A stretch of DNA of 7,182 nt, taken from positions 1 to 7,182 of the forward strand of contig JAOTWC010000074.1 in the NCBI GenBank assembly GCA_029863105.1. Direction: 5' to 3'. The DNA is from Gemmatimonadota bacterium (GTDB taxonomy: Bacteria > Gemmatimonadota > Gemmatimonadetes > Palauibacterales > Palauibacteraceae). A program made the translations under genes and the position numbers. The stretch's first letter is position 1, and the number at the start of each line of letters is the position of its first letter. Shown in pieces: positions 1 through 5,733 of the stretch. A model generated the notes under the pieces. The model was not told the origin of the DNA, searched no databases, and was given only the letters and a program-made list of their open reading frames with translations.

Positions 1-334
1 TGAACTCAGCCAGCGCCGAGACGTGAGTGATAACACGGCGCAGATCGTCGACACGGAAATCAAGCGATTCCTGGACGAGGCCTATGCGAACGCGGAGAGT
101 GTTCTGACGGAAAATCGGGTGCTGCTGGATGCCATCGCCAACGCTCTGCTCGATCGGGAGACGCTTGACGCCGACGAAATCAAGCTCCTCGATGCCGGCG
201 AGCCGTTGCCACCGGTTCCCGAAGTGGTCGCGGCGCTGCCTGCTCCGGAACCTCCGGTCGTGCATCCGGCGCCGAGATCTGACGAGTCGCCGCTCGGAGG
301 GCCGGGTGGGGAGCCGTCACCGGCCCTCGCCTGA
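1..334 (+). CDS. ftsH: FtsH ATP-dependent zinc metalloprotease, C-terminal end (5' truncated)
   Basis: This is the last ~110 codons of a gene that begins outside the window; the first complete codon is at position 2. It reads through to TGA at 332-334. The segment from about S9 to G69 of the visible part (S-x-x-TAQ-I-x-D-x-E-I, AY-x-x-A, L-x-x-NR-x-L-x-x-IA-x-x-LL, ETL-x-x-x-E) is the typical C-terminal helical end of the M41 peptidase domain. FtsH is a membrane-anchored hexameric AAA+ protease that degrades unassembled membrane proteins and some regulators. The AAA+ module, HExxH zinc site and membrane segments lie upstream and cannot be checked. After the conserved part comes a ~40-residue tail rich in Pro, Ala and Gly, probably disordered. 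A start at GTG 23 would give only a 103-residue fragment without a catalytic domain, so I read this as the gene's end and not a separate small gene. The next gene, folP, probably starts inside it. Confidence 0.9.
   Translation, partial: ELSQRRDVSDNTAQIVDTEIKRFLDEAYANAESVLTENRVLLDAIANALLDRETLDADEIKLLDAGEPLPPVPEVVAALPAPEPPVVHPAPRSDESPLGGPGGEPSPALA
296..300 (+). promoter_or_regulatory. Shine-Dalgarno site deciding the folP start
   Basis: GGAGG lies 5 nt upstream of GTG 306-308, which is in the folP frame. This is the only convincing ribosome-binding site near the folP 5' end. The competing TTG at 348-350 has no purine-rich tract in front of it. The site lies inside the ftsH coding sequence, so folP translation would begin before ftsH ends. 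Confidence 0.5.
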
Positions 335-1235
335 TACGGACGTTCGTTTGCCGGACGCCACCTCCTGGGCAATACGGGACGCCACCGTATCGCTTGATAC
401 TTCGGTGGTGGTCGGAATCCTGAACATCACGCCGGATTCGTTCTCCGACGGTAACCGTTGGGTTGAGCCGGCCGCGGCAGTCGACAGGGCGCTCCGCATG
501 GTTGACGAGGGGGCCGACCTGGTGGATCTGGGTGGCGAGTCGACCAGGCCCGGAGCCGACTCCGTGCCACCCGAGGATGAATGGCGGAGGCTCGAACCCG
601 TGATTGCGGGCCTGGCGGACCACGATGTCAGACTGTCGATCGACACGACGAAATACGAGGTCGCCAGGCGGGCGCTGGACAATGGAGCGGCGGCGATCAA
701 CGATGTATCGGGTCTTCGGTTCTCACCTGATATCGCATCCCTGTGCGCCTCCTCCGGAGCCGGACTGGTTCTGATGCACATGCGGGGCGAACCGGGCACC
801 ATGCAGGAAGACGTTACATATACTGATCTGCTGACCGAGGTGCGCGAGTTCCTGCAGTCACAGGCAACCGCGGCGCTGTCGGCGGGTTGTTCCCGGGGCC
901 AGATCGTTGTCGACCCGGGCATCGGATTTGGGAAGTCGGCAGAGGGAAGCATGGAGTTGCTCGGTCGGATAGAGGAGTTGATGCCGCTTGGCTATCCCGT
1001 ACTTGTGGGCCCGTCGCGAAAATCGTTCATCGGACAGGTGCTGGGTCTTCCGATCGAGCAGCGCGTCGAGGCGACGATTGCCGCCTGCCTGGCAGCGCGA
1101 CAGGGCGGTGCCGCGTTGTTTCGCGTGCATGATGTGGCGCCCGTGCGCCGAGCCCTCGACATGGCGGATGCGATCGACCGGGTTGCTGGAGGAAGGATGA
1201 ACGATCAGGCGGAGAGGAGTCAACCGGCCAGATGA
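306..1235 (+). CDS. folP: Dihydropteroate synthase (folate biosynthesis)
   Basis: FolP condenses 6-hydroxymethyl-dihydropterin diphosphate with p-aminobenzoate to dihydropteroate in the cytoplasm; it is the sulfonamide target. From GTG 306 the protein is 309 aa. The family motifs appear in order: VGILNITPDSFSDG (37-49), GGESTRPGA (76-84), SIDTTK (111-116), NDVSG (132-136), MHMRG (157-161), DPGIGFGK (203-210), GPSRKSFIG (235-243) and RVHDV (273-277). These cover the pterin and diphosphate contacts of the TIM barrel, so the enzyme should be active. The usual MHMxGxPxTMQ loop is intact apart from Gly where Arg often precedes TMQ. The start is uncertain: GTG 306 has GGAGG in front but overlaps ftsH by 29 nt and adds an Arg/Pro-rich leader; TTG 348 would give 295 aa, closer to the family's usual length. 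The TGA overlaps the cdaA start (ATGA), implying translational coupling. Confidence 0.95.
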   Translation: MGSRHRPSPDTDVRLPDATSWAIRDATVSLDTSVVVGILNITPDSFSDGNRWVEPAAAVDRALRMVDEGADLVDLGGESTRPGADSVPPEDEWRRLEPVIAGLADHDVRLSIDTTKYEVARRALDNGAAAINDVSGLRFSPDIASLCASSGAGLVLMHMRGEPGTMQEDVTYTDLLTEVREFLQSQATAALSAGCSRGQIVVDPGIGFGKSAEGSMELLGRIEELMPLGYPVLVGPSRKSFIGQVLGLPIEQRVEATIAACLAARQGGAALFRVHDVAPVRRALDMADAIDRVAGGRMNDQAERSQPAR

Positions 1236-2092
1236 TCCAGGGTATCCTCGACTATCTGGCGTTTCTCCGCCTCGATTTGAAGGACGTGGCGGAAATCCTG
1301 ATCGTTTCGTACCTCGTGTACCGCCTCCTGGTCGCCTACGCAGGATCGCGCGCCTTCCAGGTACTCGTCGGCTTCGTCGTTCTCGTCAGCGTATACGCGG
1401 TGTCCCAGGCCCTGCAGCTGAGGTTGATACCGTACCTGATGTCTCAGGTGTTCACGTACGGAGCCTTCGCCCTGATCGTGATCTTTCAGCAGGAATTGCG
1501 AACGGCGCTGGCCCGGCTCGGTCGGACCCGGCTGTTTCAGTTGTTCGCGGGCCATGAGAAAGAGAGTGTGTTCGAGGCGATCGTCGAGGCGACGGACCGA
1601 CTGGCCAGGGCCAAGATCGGCGGAATCATAGCGATTCAGCGCGAAGTGGATCTGGCCAGCCATGTGGACAACGGCACTACCCTGGATGCCGTGATCTCCC
1701 CGGAGCTCCTCGCAACCGTATTCTCTCCCTATTCGCCGCTGCACGACGGGGCGGTGATCGTGCGTCAGGACCGGGTGTCGTCCGCGGCTGCCGTCATCCT
1801 CCGGCTGTCGCAGTCACCTCTGATCGATCGGACGATGGGGACCCGGCATCGGGCCGCTATCGGCCTGTCCGAGGATACGGACGCCCTGGTGGTCGTCATC
1901 TCGGAGGAAACGGGACAGATATCGCTGGCCCATCGCGGACTGCTGACCAGGGACCTGCGGCCGGAAGAGCTCCGTGAGCGCCTGCAAGCCGAGCTGCGCC
2001 AGGGTCCGGCGCCGGTCGGCCGGCTGGAGCCGGTCGGAGCTGACCCGGGGCGTACCGGACGCCGGTCGACCAAGCGGGAGCCCGCATCCTGA
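1232..2092 (+). CDS. cdaA: Membrane diadenylate cyclase CdaA (c-di-AMP synthase)
   Basis: CdaA (DacA/YbbP, DAC domain) makes cyclic di-AMP from two ATP; this second messenger controls K+ and osmolyte balance and envelope stress in many bacteria. The 286-aa protein has three N-terminal membrane helices (about residues 18-36, 41-61 and 66-86), then the linker motif FQQELR (85-90), then the cyclase domain. Both signature motifs are present: DGA at 172-174 within SPLHDGAVIV and RHR at 205-207 within GTRHRAA. The strand GGIIAIQRE (130-138) also fits the family. About 45 C-terminal residues are Arg/Pro/Gly-rich and variable. The start ATG overlaps the folP stop, and GAGGAG at 1214-1219 is 12 nt upstream, rather far, so coupling to folP is likely. 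The Gram-positive partner genes cdaR (YbbR domain) and glmM do not follow; a TonB operon does. Confidence 0.95.
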   Translation: MIQGILDYLAFLRLDLKDVAEILIVSYLVYRLLVAYAGSRAFQVLVGFVVLVSVYAVSQALQLRLIPYLMSQVFTYGAFALIVIFQQELRTALARLGRTRLFQLFAGHEKESVFEAIVEATDRLARAKIGGIIAIQREVDLASHVDNGTTLDAVISPELLATVFSPYSPLHDGAVIVRQDRVSSAAAVILRLSQSPLIDRTMGTRHRAAIGLSEDTDALVVVISEETGQISLAHRGLLTRDLRPEELRERLQAELRQGPAPVGRLEPVGADPGRTGRRSTKREPAS

Positions 2093-2100
2093 TGCGGTTT
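2082..2100 (+). terminator. Possible weak terminator hairpin at the cdaA stop
   Basis: A perfect 6-bp stem (CCGCAT 2082-2087 with ATGCGG 2092-2097) with a 4-nt loop is followed by only three T. It spans the cdaA stop codon. A competing outer pairing, GAGCCCGC (2078-2085) with GCGGGCTC (2110-2117), is also perfect, so the region could fold in two mutually exclusive ways. The stem is short and the T-tract minimal, so termination may be partial, or the hairpin may be chance. Confidence 0.3.
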
Positions 2101-2127
2101 GACGGGTCCGCGGGCTCTTGGTAAACT
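2099..2127 (+). promoter_or_regulatory. Sigma70-type promoter of the exbB-exbD-exbD-tonB operon
   Basis: The -35 box TTGACG (2099-2104, 5 of 6 to consensus) and the -10 box TAAACT (2122-2127, 4 of 6) are separated by exactly 17 bp, the ideal spacing. Transcription should start near 2134-2136, leaving a leader of about 50 nt before exbB. The site sits directly after cdaA, where an independent promoter for the TonB system makes sense. No operator, such as a Fur box, is obvious around it. Confidence 0.6.
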
Positions 2128-2175
2128 AGGTGCGCCGTGATGAGCGGGTGGAGTCGGGCAACCTCCGGGCGGAAT

Positions 2176-2179
2176 GGAG
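2176..2179 (+). promoter_or_regulatory. Shine-Dalgarno site supporting the GTG start of exbB
   Basis: GGAG lies 9 nt before GTG 2189-2191. The alternative ATG at 2174 has only a weak GCGGA touching the start codon and would overlap this site. It would also add five mostly charged residues ahead of the usual ExbB N-terminus. This favours GTG 2189, though not decisively. Confidence 0.4.
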
Positions 2180-2188
2180 CGGGAACGA

Positions 2189-2848
2189 GTGAACGACACC
2201 AGTTACGAACTGCTGACGATTTTCGTGGACGGCGGGTTCATGATGTACCCGCTGGTCTTGTGCTCACTCGCCGCGCTCGGAGTGATCCTGGCGAAGGCGT
2301 GGACTCTGCGCATCGCCCACAGGGACTCACAGCATCTGCTTGAAGACATCGAGGCGCTGGGAACGGAGGGCGAGCTCCAGAAGGCGATCGATCGAGCTCA
2401 CGAGACCCGGGGGCCCGTTGCTGCCATCCTTCTCACGGGCCTCAAGCGGCTCAGCGAGAATCAGCAGGGGAAGGACATCCAGAAGGCGATCAAGACCACG
2501 GGGACGCTCGAACTCGATTTCCTCGAACGAGGCCTCGTCGTGCTGGCGACGATCGCCAACGTCGCTCCCATGCTCGGCTTCCTGGGAACAGTCATCGGGA
2601 TGATCGCGGCGTTCGACGCGATCGAAGCCGCCGGGCAGGTCGAGCCAGCCCTGGTGGCTTCCGGCATCAAGATCGCACTGATCACAACGGCGGCCGGGCT
2701 CACGATCGCGATCCCGGTGAACATTGCCTATAACTATTTTGTAACAAGAATTGACGCGTTGATCGCGGACATGGAACTGGGGAGCCAGGCCGTTCTGGAG
2801 ATGATCTGGCGAGCCCAGGATTCCGTATCCGCCAGGCGCAACGGGTAA
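2189..2848 (+). CDS. exbB: ExbB/TolQ/MotA-family proton channel protein
   Basis: ExbB is the inner-membrane pentamer that, with ExbD, uses the proton-motive force to drive TonB. From GTG 2189 the protein has 219 aa (224 from ATG 2174). TM1 is at about 17-35, following a DGG-xMMYP motif typical of the family. A cytoplasmic domain fills about 40-115. TM2 (about 118-142) contains VAPMLGFLGTVIGMIAAF, and TM3 (about 160-184) contains ALITTAAGLTIAIP. The pore threonines of E. coli ExbB (T148, T181) correspond by my alignment to T134 and T167. The position of E. coli Glu176 is hydrophobic here (I162), which I believe is common in the 'GIKxAL' subgroup of these proteins. It is the first gene behind its own promoter, with exbD 44 nt downstream. 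Neighbouring exbD and tonB genes favour ExbB over TolQ or MotA. Confidence 0.92.
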   Translation: MNDTSYELLTIFVDGGFMMYPLVLCSLAALGVILAKAWTLRIAHRDSQHLLEDIEALGTEGELQKAIDRAHETRGPVAAILLTGLKRLSENQQGKDIQKAIKTTGTLELDFLERGLVVLATIANVAPMLGFLGTVIGMIAAFDAIEAAGQVEPALVASGIKIALITTAAGLTIAIPVNIAYNYFVTRIDALIADMELGSQAVLEMIWRAQDSVSARRNG

Positions 2849-2867
2849 CGGTCGCAGAGCCGTAACC
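2844..2867 (+). other. Imperfect intercistronic hairpin between exbB and exbD
   Basis: Eight base positions on each side (2844-2851 with 2860-2867) can pair with one A-A mismatch around an 8-nt loop, spanning the exbB stop codon. No T-tract follows, so it is not a standard terminator. It could affect mRNA stability or translation of the downstream exbD; equally it may be chance. Confidence 0.2.
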
Positions 2868-2892
2868 AACGACGATCTGACAGGAGCTCACG

Positions 2893-3315
2893 ATGGCGGT
2901 TCTGAAGCGTAAAGAGCGGGTTTCGGACGAGATTCCGACCGCCTCGATGGCGGACATCGCCTTCCTGTTACTCGTCTTCTTCTTGACCACTACGGTGTTT
3001 AACGAAGAGAAGGGTCTTCCGATCGTCCTCCCCGAGGAAGCCGAGGAGCAGGATGTGTCGGCGAAGAACATTATCTTCTTCATCGTGCGGCCCGACGGTT
3101 CCGTCATCGTGCGGCGGGGCGAGAGCGAACAGGAACAGGTCGTGCCGTATAACCAGATCGAGAGCATTCTCAGGACGGAACTGGCCGCGAACGAGAACCT
3201 GATCGCCGCCATCAAGACGGACCCGTTCGCTCCTTACAAGCACATGATCAACGTGCTCGACGAGGTGAAGCTGTCCGGTGCGGACAGGATCTCCCTCCAG
3301 ATGCTCGAGGAATAG
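2893..3315 (+). CDS. exbD: ExbD biopolymer transport protein, first paralogue
   Basis: ExbD is a single-pass inner-membrane protein whose transmembrane aspartate carries protons in the ExbB-ExbD motor, and whose periplasmic domain contacts TonB. This 140-aa protein has the expected layout: a basic N-terminus (KRKER, 5-9), one membrane helix at about 20-36 starting MADIAFLLLVFFL with the essential Asp at residue 21, and a periplasmic domain at about 45-138 containing the I-x-A-I-K-x-D strand and the VLDEVKLSGADRISL end. AGGAG at 2882-2886, 6 nt before ATG, gives a strong start. It is followed after one nucleotide by a second exbD. Homologous TolR is possible in principle, but a tonB gene downstream and no tolA, tolB or pal nearby favour ExbD. 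Confidence 0.92.
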   Translation: MAVLKRKERVSDEIPTASMADIAFLLLVFFLTTTVFNEEKGLPIVLPEEAEEQDVSAKNIIFFIVRPDGSVIVRRGESEQEQVVPYNQIESILRTELAANENLIAAIKTDPFAPYKHMINVLDEVKLSGADRISLQMLEE

Positions 3316-3316
3316 C

Positions 3317-3760
3317 ATGGCAAAACGGGGCGGGTTCAGTCGAAAGTCCAGCGCGAGCGAAGAGATCCCTTCGTCGTCGATGGCGGACATCGCGTTTCTG
3401 CTGCTGATCTTCTTCATGGTGTCGACGGTGTTCCGTAAGGAGCGCGACCAGCCGATCGAATGGGCGAATGCCGAGGCCACGGAGAAGATCGACGAGAAAC
3501 GCAAGAACATCGTGCACGTCTGGATTGATGACTCGGGCACCGTATTCATCAACGACCAGATTGTGCCGTTCGAGAGCATTGCCGGCGTGATTCGGCCGCT
3601 GTATACCGAGAATCGGAACCTGGTCGTTGCGATTCGGGGCGACCGCGAAGTGCCATACAACCAGATCAACACGATCACGGAGCAGTTGCAGGCCTCGGGC
3701 GCGGTGCGCGTGACGTTCGCGACGCGCGTCGAGCAGCGGGTTCAGAGGGCCAGGAGGTAG
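3317..3760 (+). CDS. exbD: ExbD biopolymer transport protein, second paralogue
   Basis: This 147-aa protein has the same plan as its neighbour: Ser/Arg/Lys-rich N-terminus (1-14), membrane helix at about 23-39 (MADIAFLLLIFFMVSTVF region) with the proton-carrying Asp at residue 24, then a periplasmic domain ending ITEQLQASGAVRVTFAT near 138 and a basic tail. I chose ATG 3317 because GAGG (3307-3310) lies 6 nt upstream; an in-frame ATG at 3278 would overlap the first exbD by 38 nt and add 13 residues before the basic start. The two ExbDs share the membrane motif but diverge in the periplasmic part (this one has NIVHVWIDDSGTVFIND where the first has NIIFFIVRPDGSVIVRR), so they look specialised and not recently duplicated. 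They may form a heterodimer on one ExbB ring or serve different clients. Confidence 0.92.
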   Translation: MAKRGGFSRKSSASEEIPSSSMADIAFLLLIFFMVSTVFRKERDQPIEWANAEATEKIDEKRKNIVHVWIDDSGTVFINDQIVPFESIAGVIRPLYTENRNLVVAIRGDREVPYNQINTITEQLQASGAVRVTFATRVEQRVQRARR

Positions 3761-3764
3761 TCGC

Positions 3765-4430
3765 ATGGCAAGAAAGAGTTCGTCTGCGATTTGGGTTACC
3801 GCGAACGAGCGGTTCAAGTCGCGCAGTGAAGACTGGATGACGATGGGTGTCGTGGCTGCCGTGGTGGCGCACTTCGCCTTGTTCGCCCTCTTCCCCACGC
3901 TGAATGCCGAGGATATCGACTTCACGGGCGATGAAATCGAGACGATCGAGCTCCCGCCAGAGGTGAGGATCCCGCCTCCACCCGAACAGATTGCGCGCCC
4001 GGCCACGCCGCGTGTCGCGGCCGCGGCGCTTGACGAGGACATCACGATCGCGCGGACCGACTTCGAGTCGAATCCCATCGAAAACCTGCCACCGCCGCCG
4101 GCCGGAGCCCGCCCGTCGGATGTGCCCTCCTACATTCCACGTGATGTGGAACCGCGACTGAAGAACGGCTCGCTGATACAGCGGCTCCTTCAGCAACGTT
4201 ATCCGTCGATGCTGCGTGAGGCGGGGATCAGCGGAAGCGTCGTGCTCTACGTGTTTGTCGACGAGCAGGGTCGGCCAGCGAAGTCCCAGGTTCAAACCTC
4301 GAGCGGCTACGCCCAGTTTGACCAGGCGGCGGCGAGCATAGCGGACGACATGGACTTCTCTCCTGCGATGAACAGGGACAAGCCAGTTGGAGTGTGGATT
4401 CTGCAGAGGATCGACTTCAACACGCGTTAG
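3765..4430 (+). CDS. tonB: TonB energy-transducing protein
   Basis: TonB couples the ExbB-ExbD motor to outer-membrane TonB-dependent receptors. The 221-aa protein has a 24-residue cytoplasmic N-terminus, one membrane anchor at about 25-43, a periplasmic spacer with two proline clusters (P64-P73 and P109-P112), and a C-terminal TonB domain at about 130-218. That domain shows YPSMLREAGISGSV (146-159), VDEQGRP (165-171), the F185 helix and PVGVW (207-211). The anchor holds His36, which I align with the functional His20 of E. coli TonB, though the serine of the SxxxH motif is Ala32 here. The spacer is short and acidic/proline-rich rather than Lys-Pro repeats. AGGAGG (3752-3757) is 7 nt before ATG and overlaps the end of exbD. 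It is the last gene of its operon, followed by a strong hairpin. Confidence 0.92.
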   Translation: MARKSSSAIWVTANERFKSRSEDWMTMGVVAAVVAHFALFALFPTLNAEDIDFTGDEIETIELPPEVRIPPPPEQIARPATPRVAAAALDEDITIARTDFESNPIENLPPPPAGARPSDVPSYIPRDVEPRLKNGSLIQRLLQQRYPSMLREAGISGSVVLYVFVDEQGRPAKSQVQTSSGYAQFDQAAASIADDMDFSPAMNRDKPVGVWILQRIDFNTR

Positions 4431-4466
4431 GCTGCGGGACGGACGTCGGAGGTGGGGCGAAAGATG

Positions 4467-4499
4467 ACGGGGCCGCCGGCGACTCGCCGGCGGCCCCGT
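4467..4499 (+). terminator. GC-rich perfect inverted repeat after tonB, probable terminator
   Basis: Positions 4467-4482 and 4484-4499 are exact 16-nt reverse complements around a single central base. The realistic fold is a ~15-bp, almost all G/C stem with a 3-nt loop. It lies 36 nt after the tonB stop and just before the yggS promoter, the right place to end the exb-tonB transcript. Only TT and then GC-rich sequence follows, so it lacks a proper U-tract and may act with Rho, as a processing stop, or as a 3'-end stabiliser. Confidence 0.6.
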
Positions 4500-4504
4500 T
4501 CGCG

Positions 4505-4533
4505 TTGCCGGTCCGTGTGGCGACTCGTAGACT
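4505..4533 (+). promoter_or_regulatory. Sigma70-type promoter of yggS, placed for a leaderless transcript
   Basis: The -35 box TTGCCG (4505-4510, 4 of 6) and the -10 box TAGACT (4528-4533, 4 of 6, matching TAnnnT) are 17 bp apart. The predicted start, about 7 nt after the -10 box, is at 4540-4541, which is the first base of the yggS GTG codon. No Shine-Dalgarno sequence precedes that codon. It follows the terminator hairpin directly, so it should drive the whole yggS-divIVA-PNP-ileS unit. Confidence 0.5.
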
Positions 4534-4540
4534 GCCCGCC

Positions 4541-5239
4541 GTGGACCATACAGAGTTTTTGAGGCGCGTCTCGCAGGTGAGAGACAGAGTCGCCACCGCG
4601 GCGCGCACGGCCGGGCGAGATCCGGAATCCGTGTCGATCCTCCCCGTAACGAAGGGATTTCCCTCCGCGCGGCTGGGAGACGTGGTTGCGGCCGGTTTCA
4701 CCGCCGTCGGAGAGAACCGGGTCAGCGAGGCACAGGCCAAGAGGGAAGGCCTTCCACATCTTGATCTGGCGTACCACATGATCGGACATTTGCAGCGTAA
4801 CAAGGCTGCGGCGGCCGTTCGTGTGTTCGACCGGATTGATTCGGTCGATTCGGTACGGCTGGCCGATCGCCTGGCTGCCGTTGCCGGTCCGGCGGGGCGC
4901 ACGGCGCTGCCGGTGCTGGTGCAGGTCAACGCGTCCGGCGAGGCCTCAAAGGGCGGCCTGCCGATCGAGCAAGCCGTTGCCGGGGTCGAGCGCATCTGCG
5001 CGATGGCCAACTTGCGCGTACGGGGGTTGATGACGATGGCTCCGATTGACGCCGACGAGCACATGCTGCATGAGGTATTCGGCCGCGTCCGCCGGTGTCT
5101 GGAGGAATGTCGGAACCAGATAGCCGGGTTCGAAGGCATTGAGCTTTCGATGGGCATGAGCGGTGATTTCGAGATTGCGATTGCGGAAGGCGCCACACAG
5201 ATACGGCTTGGCACCGTGCTGCTGGGAGAGAGGAAGTAA
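4541..5239 (+). CDS. yggS: YggS/YlmE family PLP homeostasis protein
   Basis: YggS (YlmE, PLPBP) is a cytoplasmic PLP-binding TIM-barrel protein with no known enzymatic activity that helps control vitamin B6 and amino-acid pools. From GTG 4541 the protein is 232 aa, normal for the family. Visible motifs: the PLP lysine K38 in LPVTKGFP (E. coli K36), GENRVSEA (57-64), HMIGHLQRNK (79-88), VQVNASGEASKGG, RVRGLMTMAP, the phosphate-binding SMGMSGDFEIAIAEGAT, and RLGTVLLGER at the end. The frame stays open upstream (in-frame GTG 4517, TTG 4505), but those starts fall inside the promoter and lengthen the protein beyond the family norm. No ribosome-binding site precedes GTG 4541 and the promoter ends 7 nt before it, so the mRNA is probably leaderless. 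The TAA overlaps the divIVA ATG by one base (TAATG). Confidence 0.93.
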   Translation: MDHTEFLRRVSQVRDRVATAARTAGRDPESVSILPVTKGFPSARLGDVVAAGFTAVGENRVSEAQAKREGLPHLDLAYHMIGHLQRNKAAAAVRVFDRIDSVDSVRLADRLAAVAGPAGRTALPVLVQVNASGEASKGGLPIEQAVAGVERICAMANLRVRGLMTMAPIDADEHMLHEVFGRVRRCLEECRNQIAGFEGIELSMGMSGDFEIAIAEGATQIRLGTVLLGERK

Positions 5240-5733
5240 TGGATCTGACGCCACTGGACGTTCGCAAGAAGAAGGATGACTTCCGGCACACGGTGCGAGG
5301 ATATAACCCCGCCCAGGTCGATGCATTCCTGGAGCTGTGCGCCGACCGCCTCGACGAACTGGTTCGTCGCGTTGCGGAGCAGCATGACAGGGCGATGGCT
5401 GCTCAGAAGCGGATCACAGCCTACGAGGAGCGGGAGCGGGCACTGAACGATGCTCTCGTCGCCGCGCAGGAGATCAGAGAGGAGACTCGCGCACAGGCCG
5501 ACGAACGAGCTGCCTTGAGAGTCCAGGAGGCGGAGCAGGAGGCTGCCGGAATCATCCGGCGCGCGGAGGCCGCCGCAGAGGCGTCCCGACGGTCGCTCGA
5601 CGAACTCCGCGTTCGGCGAGCCGGGTTTCTTAGATCCATGCGCTGGTCGCTCGAGCGGTTCATGGGTGAAATCGAGGAGGTGGAGCTGCGATTGGCCGCG
5701 GAGGATGCGGAATCCACGGATGCACCGCGATGA
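5239..5733 (+). CDS. divIVA: DivIVA-domain coiled-coil protein
   Basis: DivIVA proteins bind negatively curved membrane at poles and septa through their N-terminus and recruit division or growth factors through coiled coils. This 164-aa protein begins with the domain hallmark LTPLDVRKKK (3-12) and RGYNPAQVDAFLE (20-32). From about 33 to 150 it is highly charged and rich in Ala, Glu, Arg and Gln, with heptad-like spacing predicting long coiled coil; about 15 acidic, polar residues close it. By my alignment to B. subtilis DivIVA, the membrane-inserting Phe17 is Val19 here, while Arg18 is kept as R20; F15 could substitute. An AGAGG site (5229-5233) lies 5 nt before ATG, inside the yggS end. The gene overlaps the next by ATGA. 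Its place between yggS and ileS echoes the Gram-positive ylmE-...-divIVA-ileS order. Confidence 0.88.
   Translation: MDLTPLDVRKKKDDFRHTVRGYNPAQVDAFLELCADRLDELVRRVAEQHDRAMAAQKRITAYEERERALNDALVAAQEIREETRAQADERAALRVQEAEQEAAGIIRRAEAAAEASRRSLDELRVRRAGFLRSMRWSLERFMGEIEEVELRLAAEDAESTDAPR

Noticed and set aside
405..1235. folP start at GTG 405
   Set aside because: It would begin inside the first conserved beta strand (VVGILNITPDSF), removing the family's usual N-terminal residues, and has no SD.
2137..2343. A 68-codon frame starting GTG-ATG just after the exbB promoter, possible leader peptide
   Set aside because: It runs out of frame deep into exbB, has no SD, and its composition looks like a frame shadow; the start's closeness to the -10 box is the only support.
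3248..4078. Long minus-strand frames opposite exbD and tonB
   Set aside because: They are shadows of clear plus-strand genes and show no domain motifs; the plus-strand proteins have full family signatures and ribosome-binding sites.
4464..4562. A 32-codon frame (ATG 4464) with GGAGG 11 nt upstream, between tonB and yggS
   Set aside because: It reads straight through the perfect terminator-like palindrome and the yggS promoter, is Arg/Pro-rich as expected from that GC content, and the SD spacing is long.
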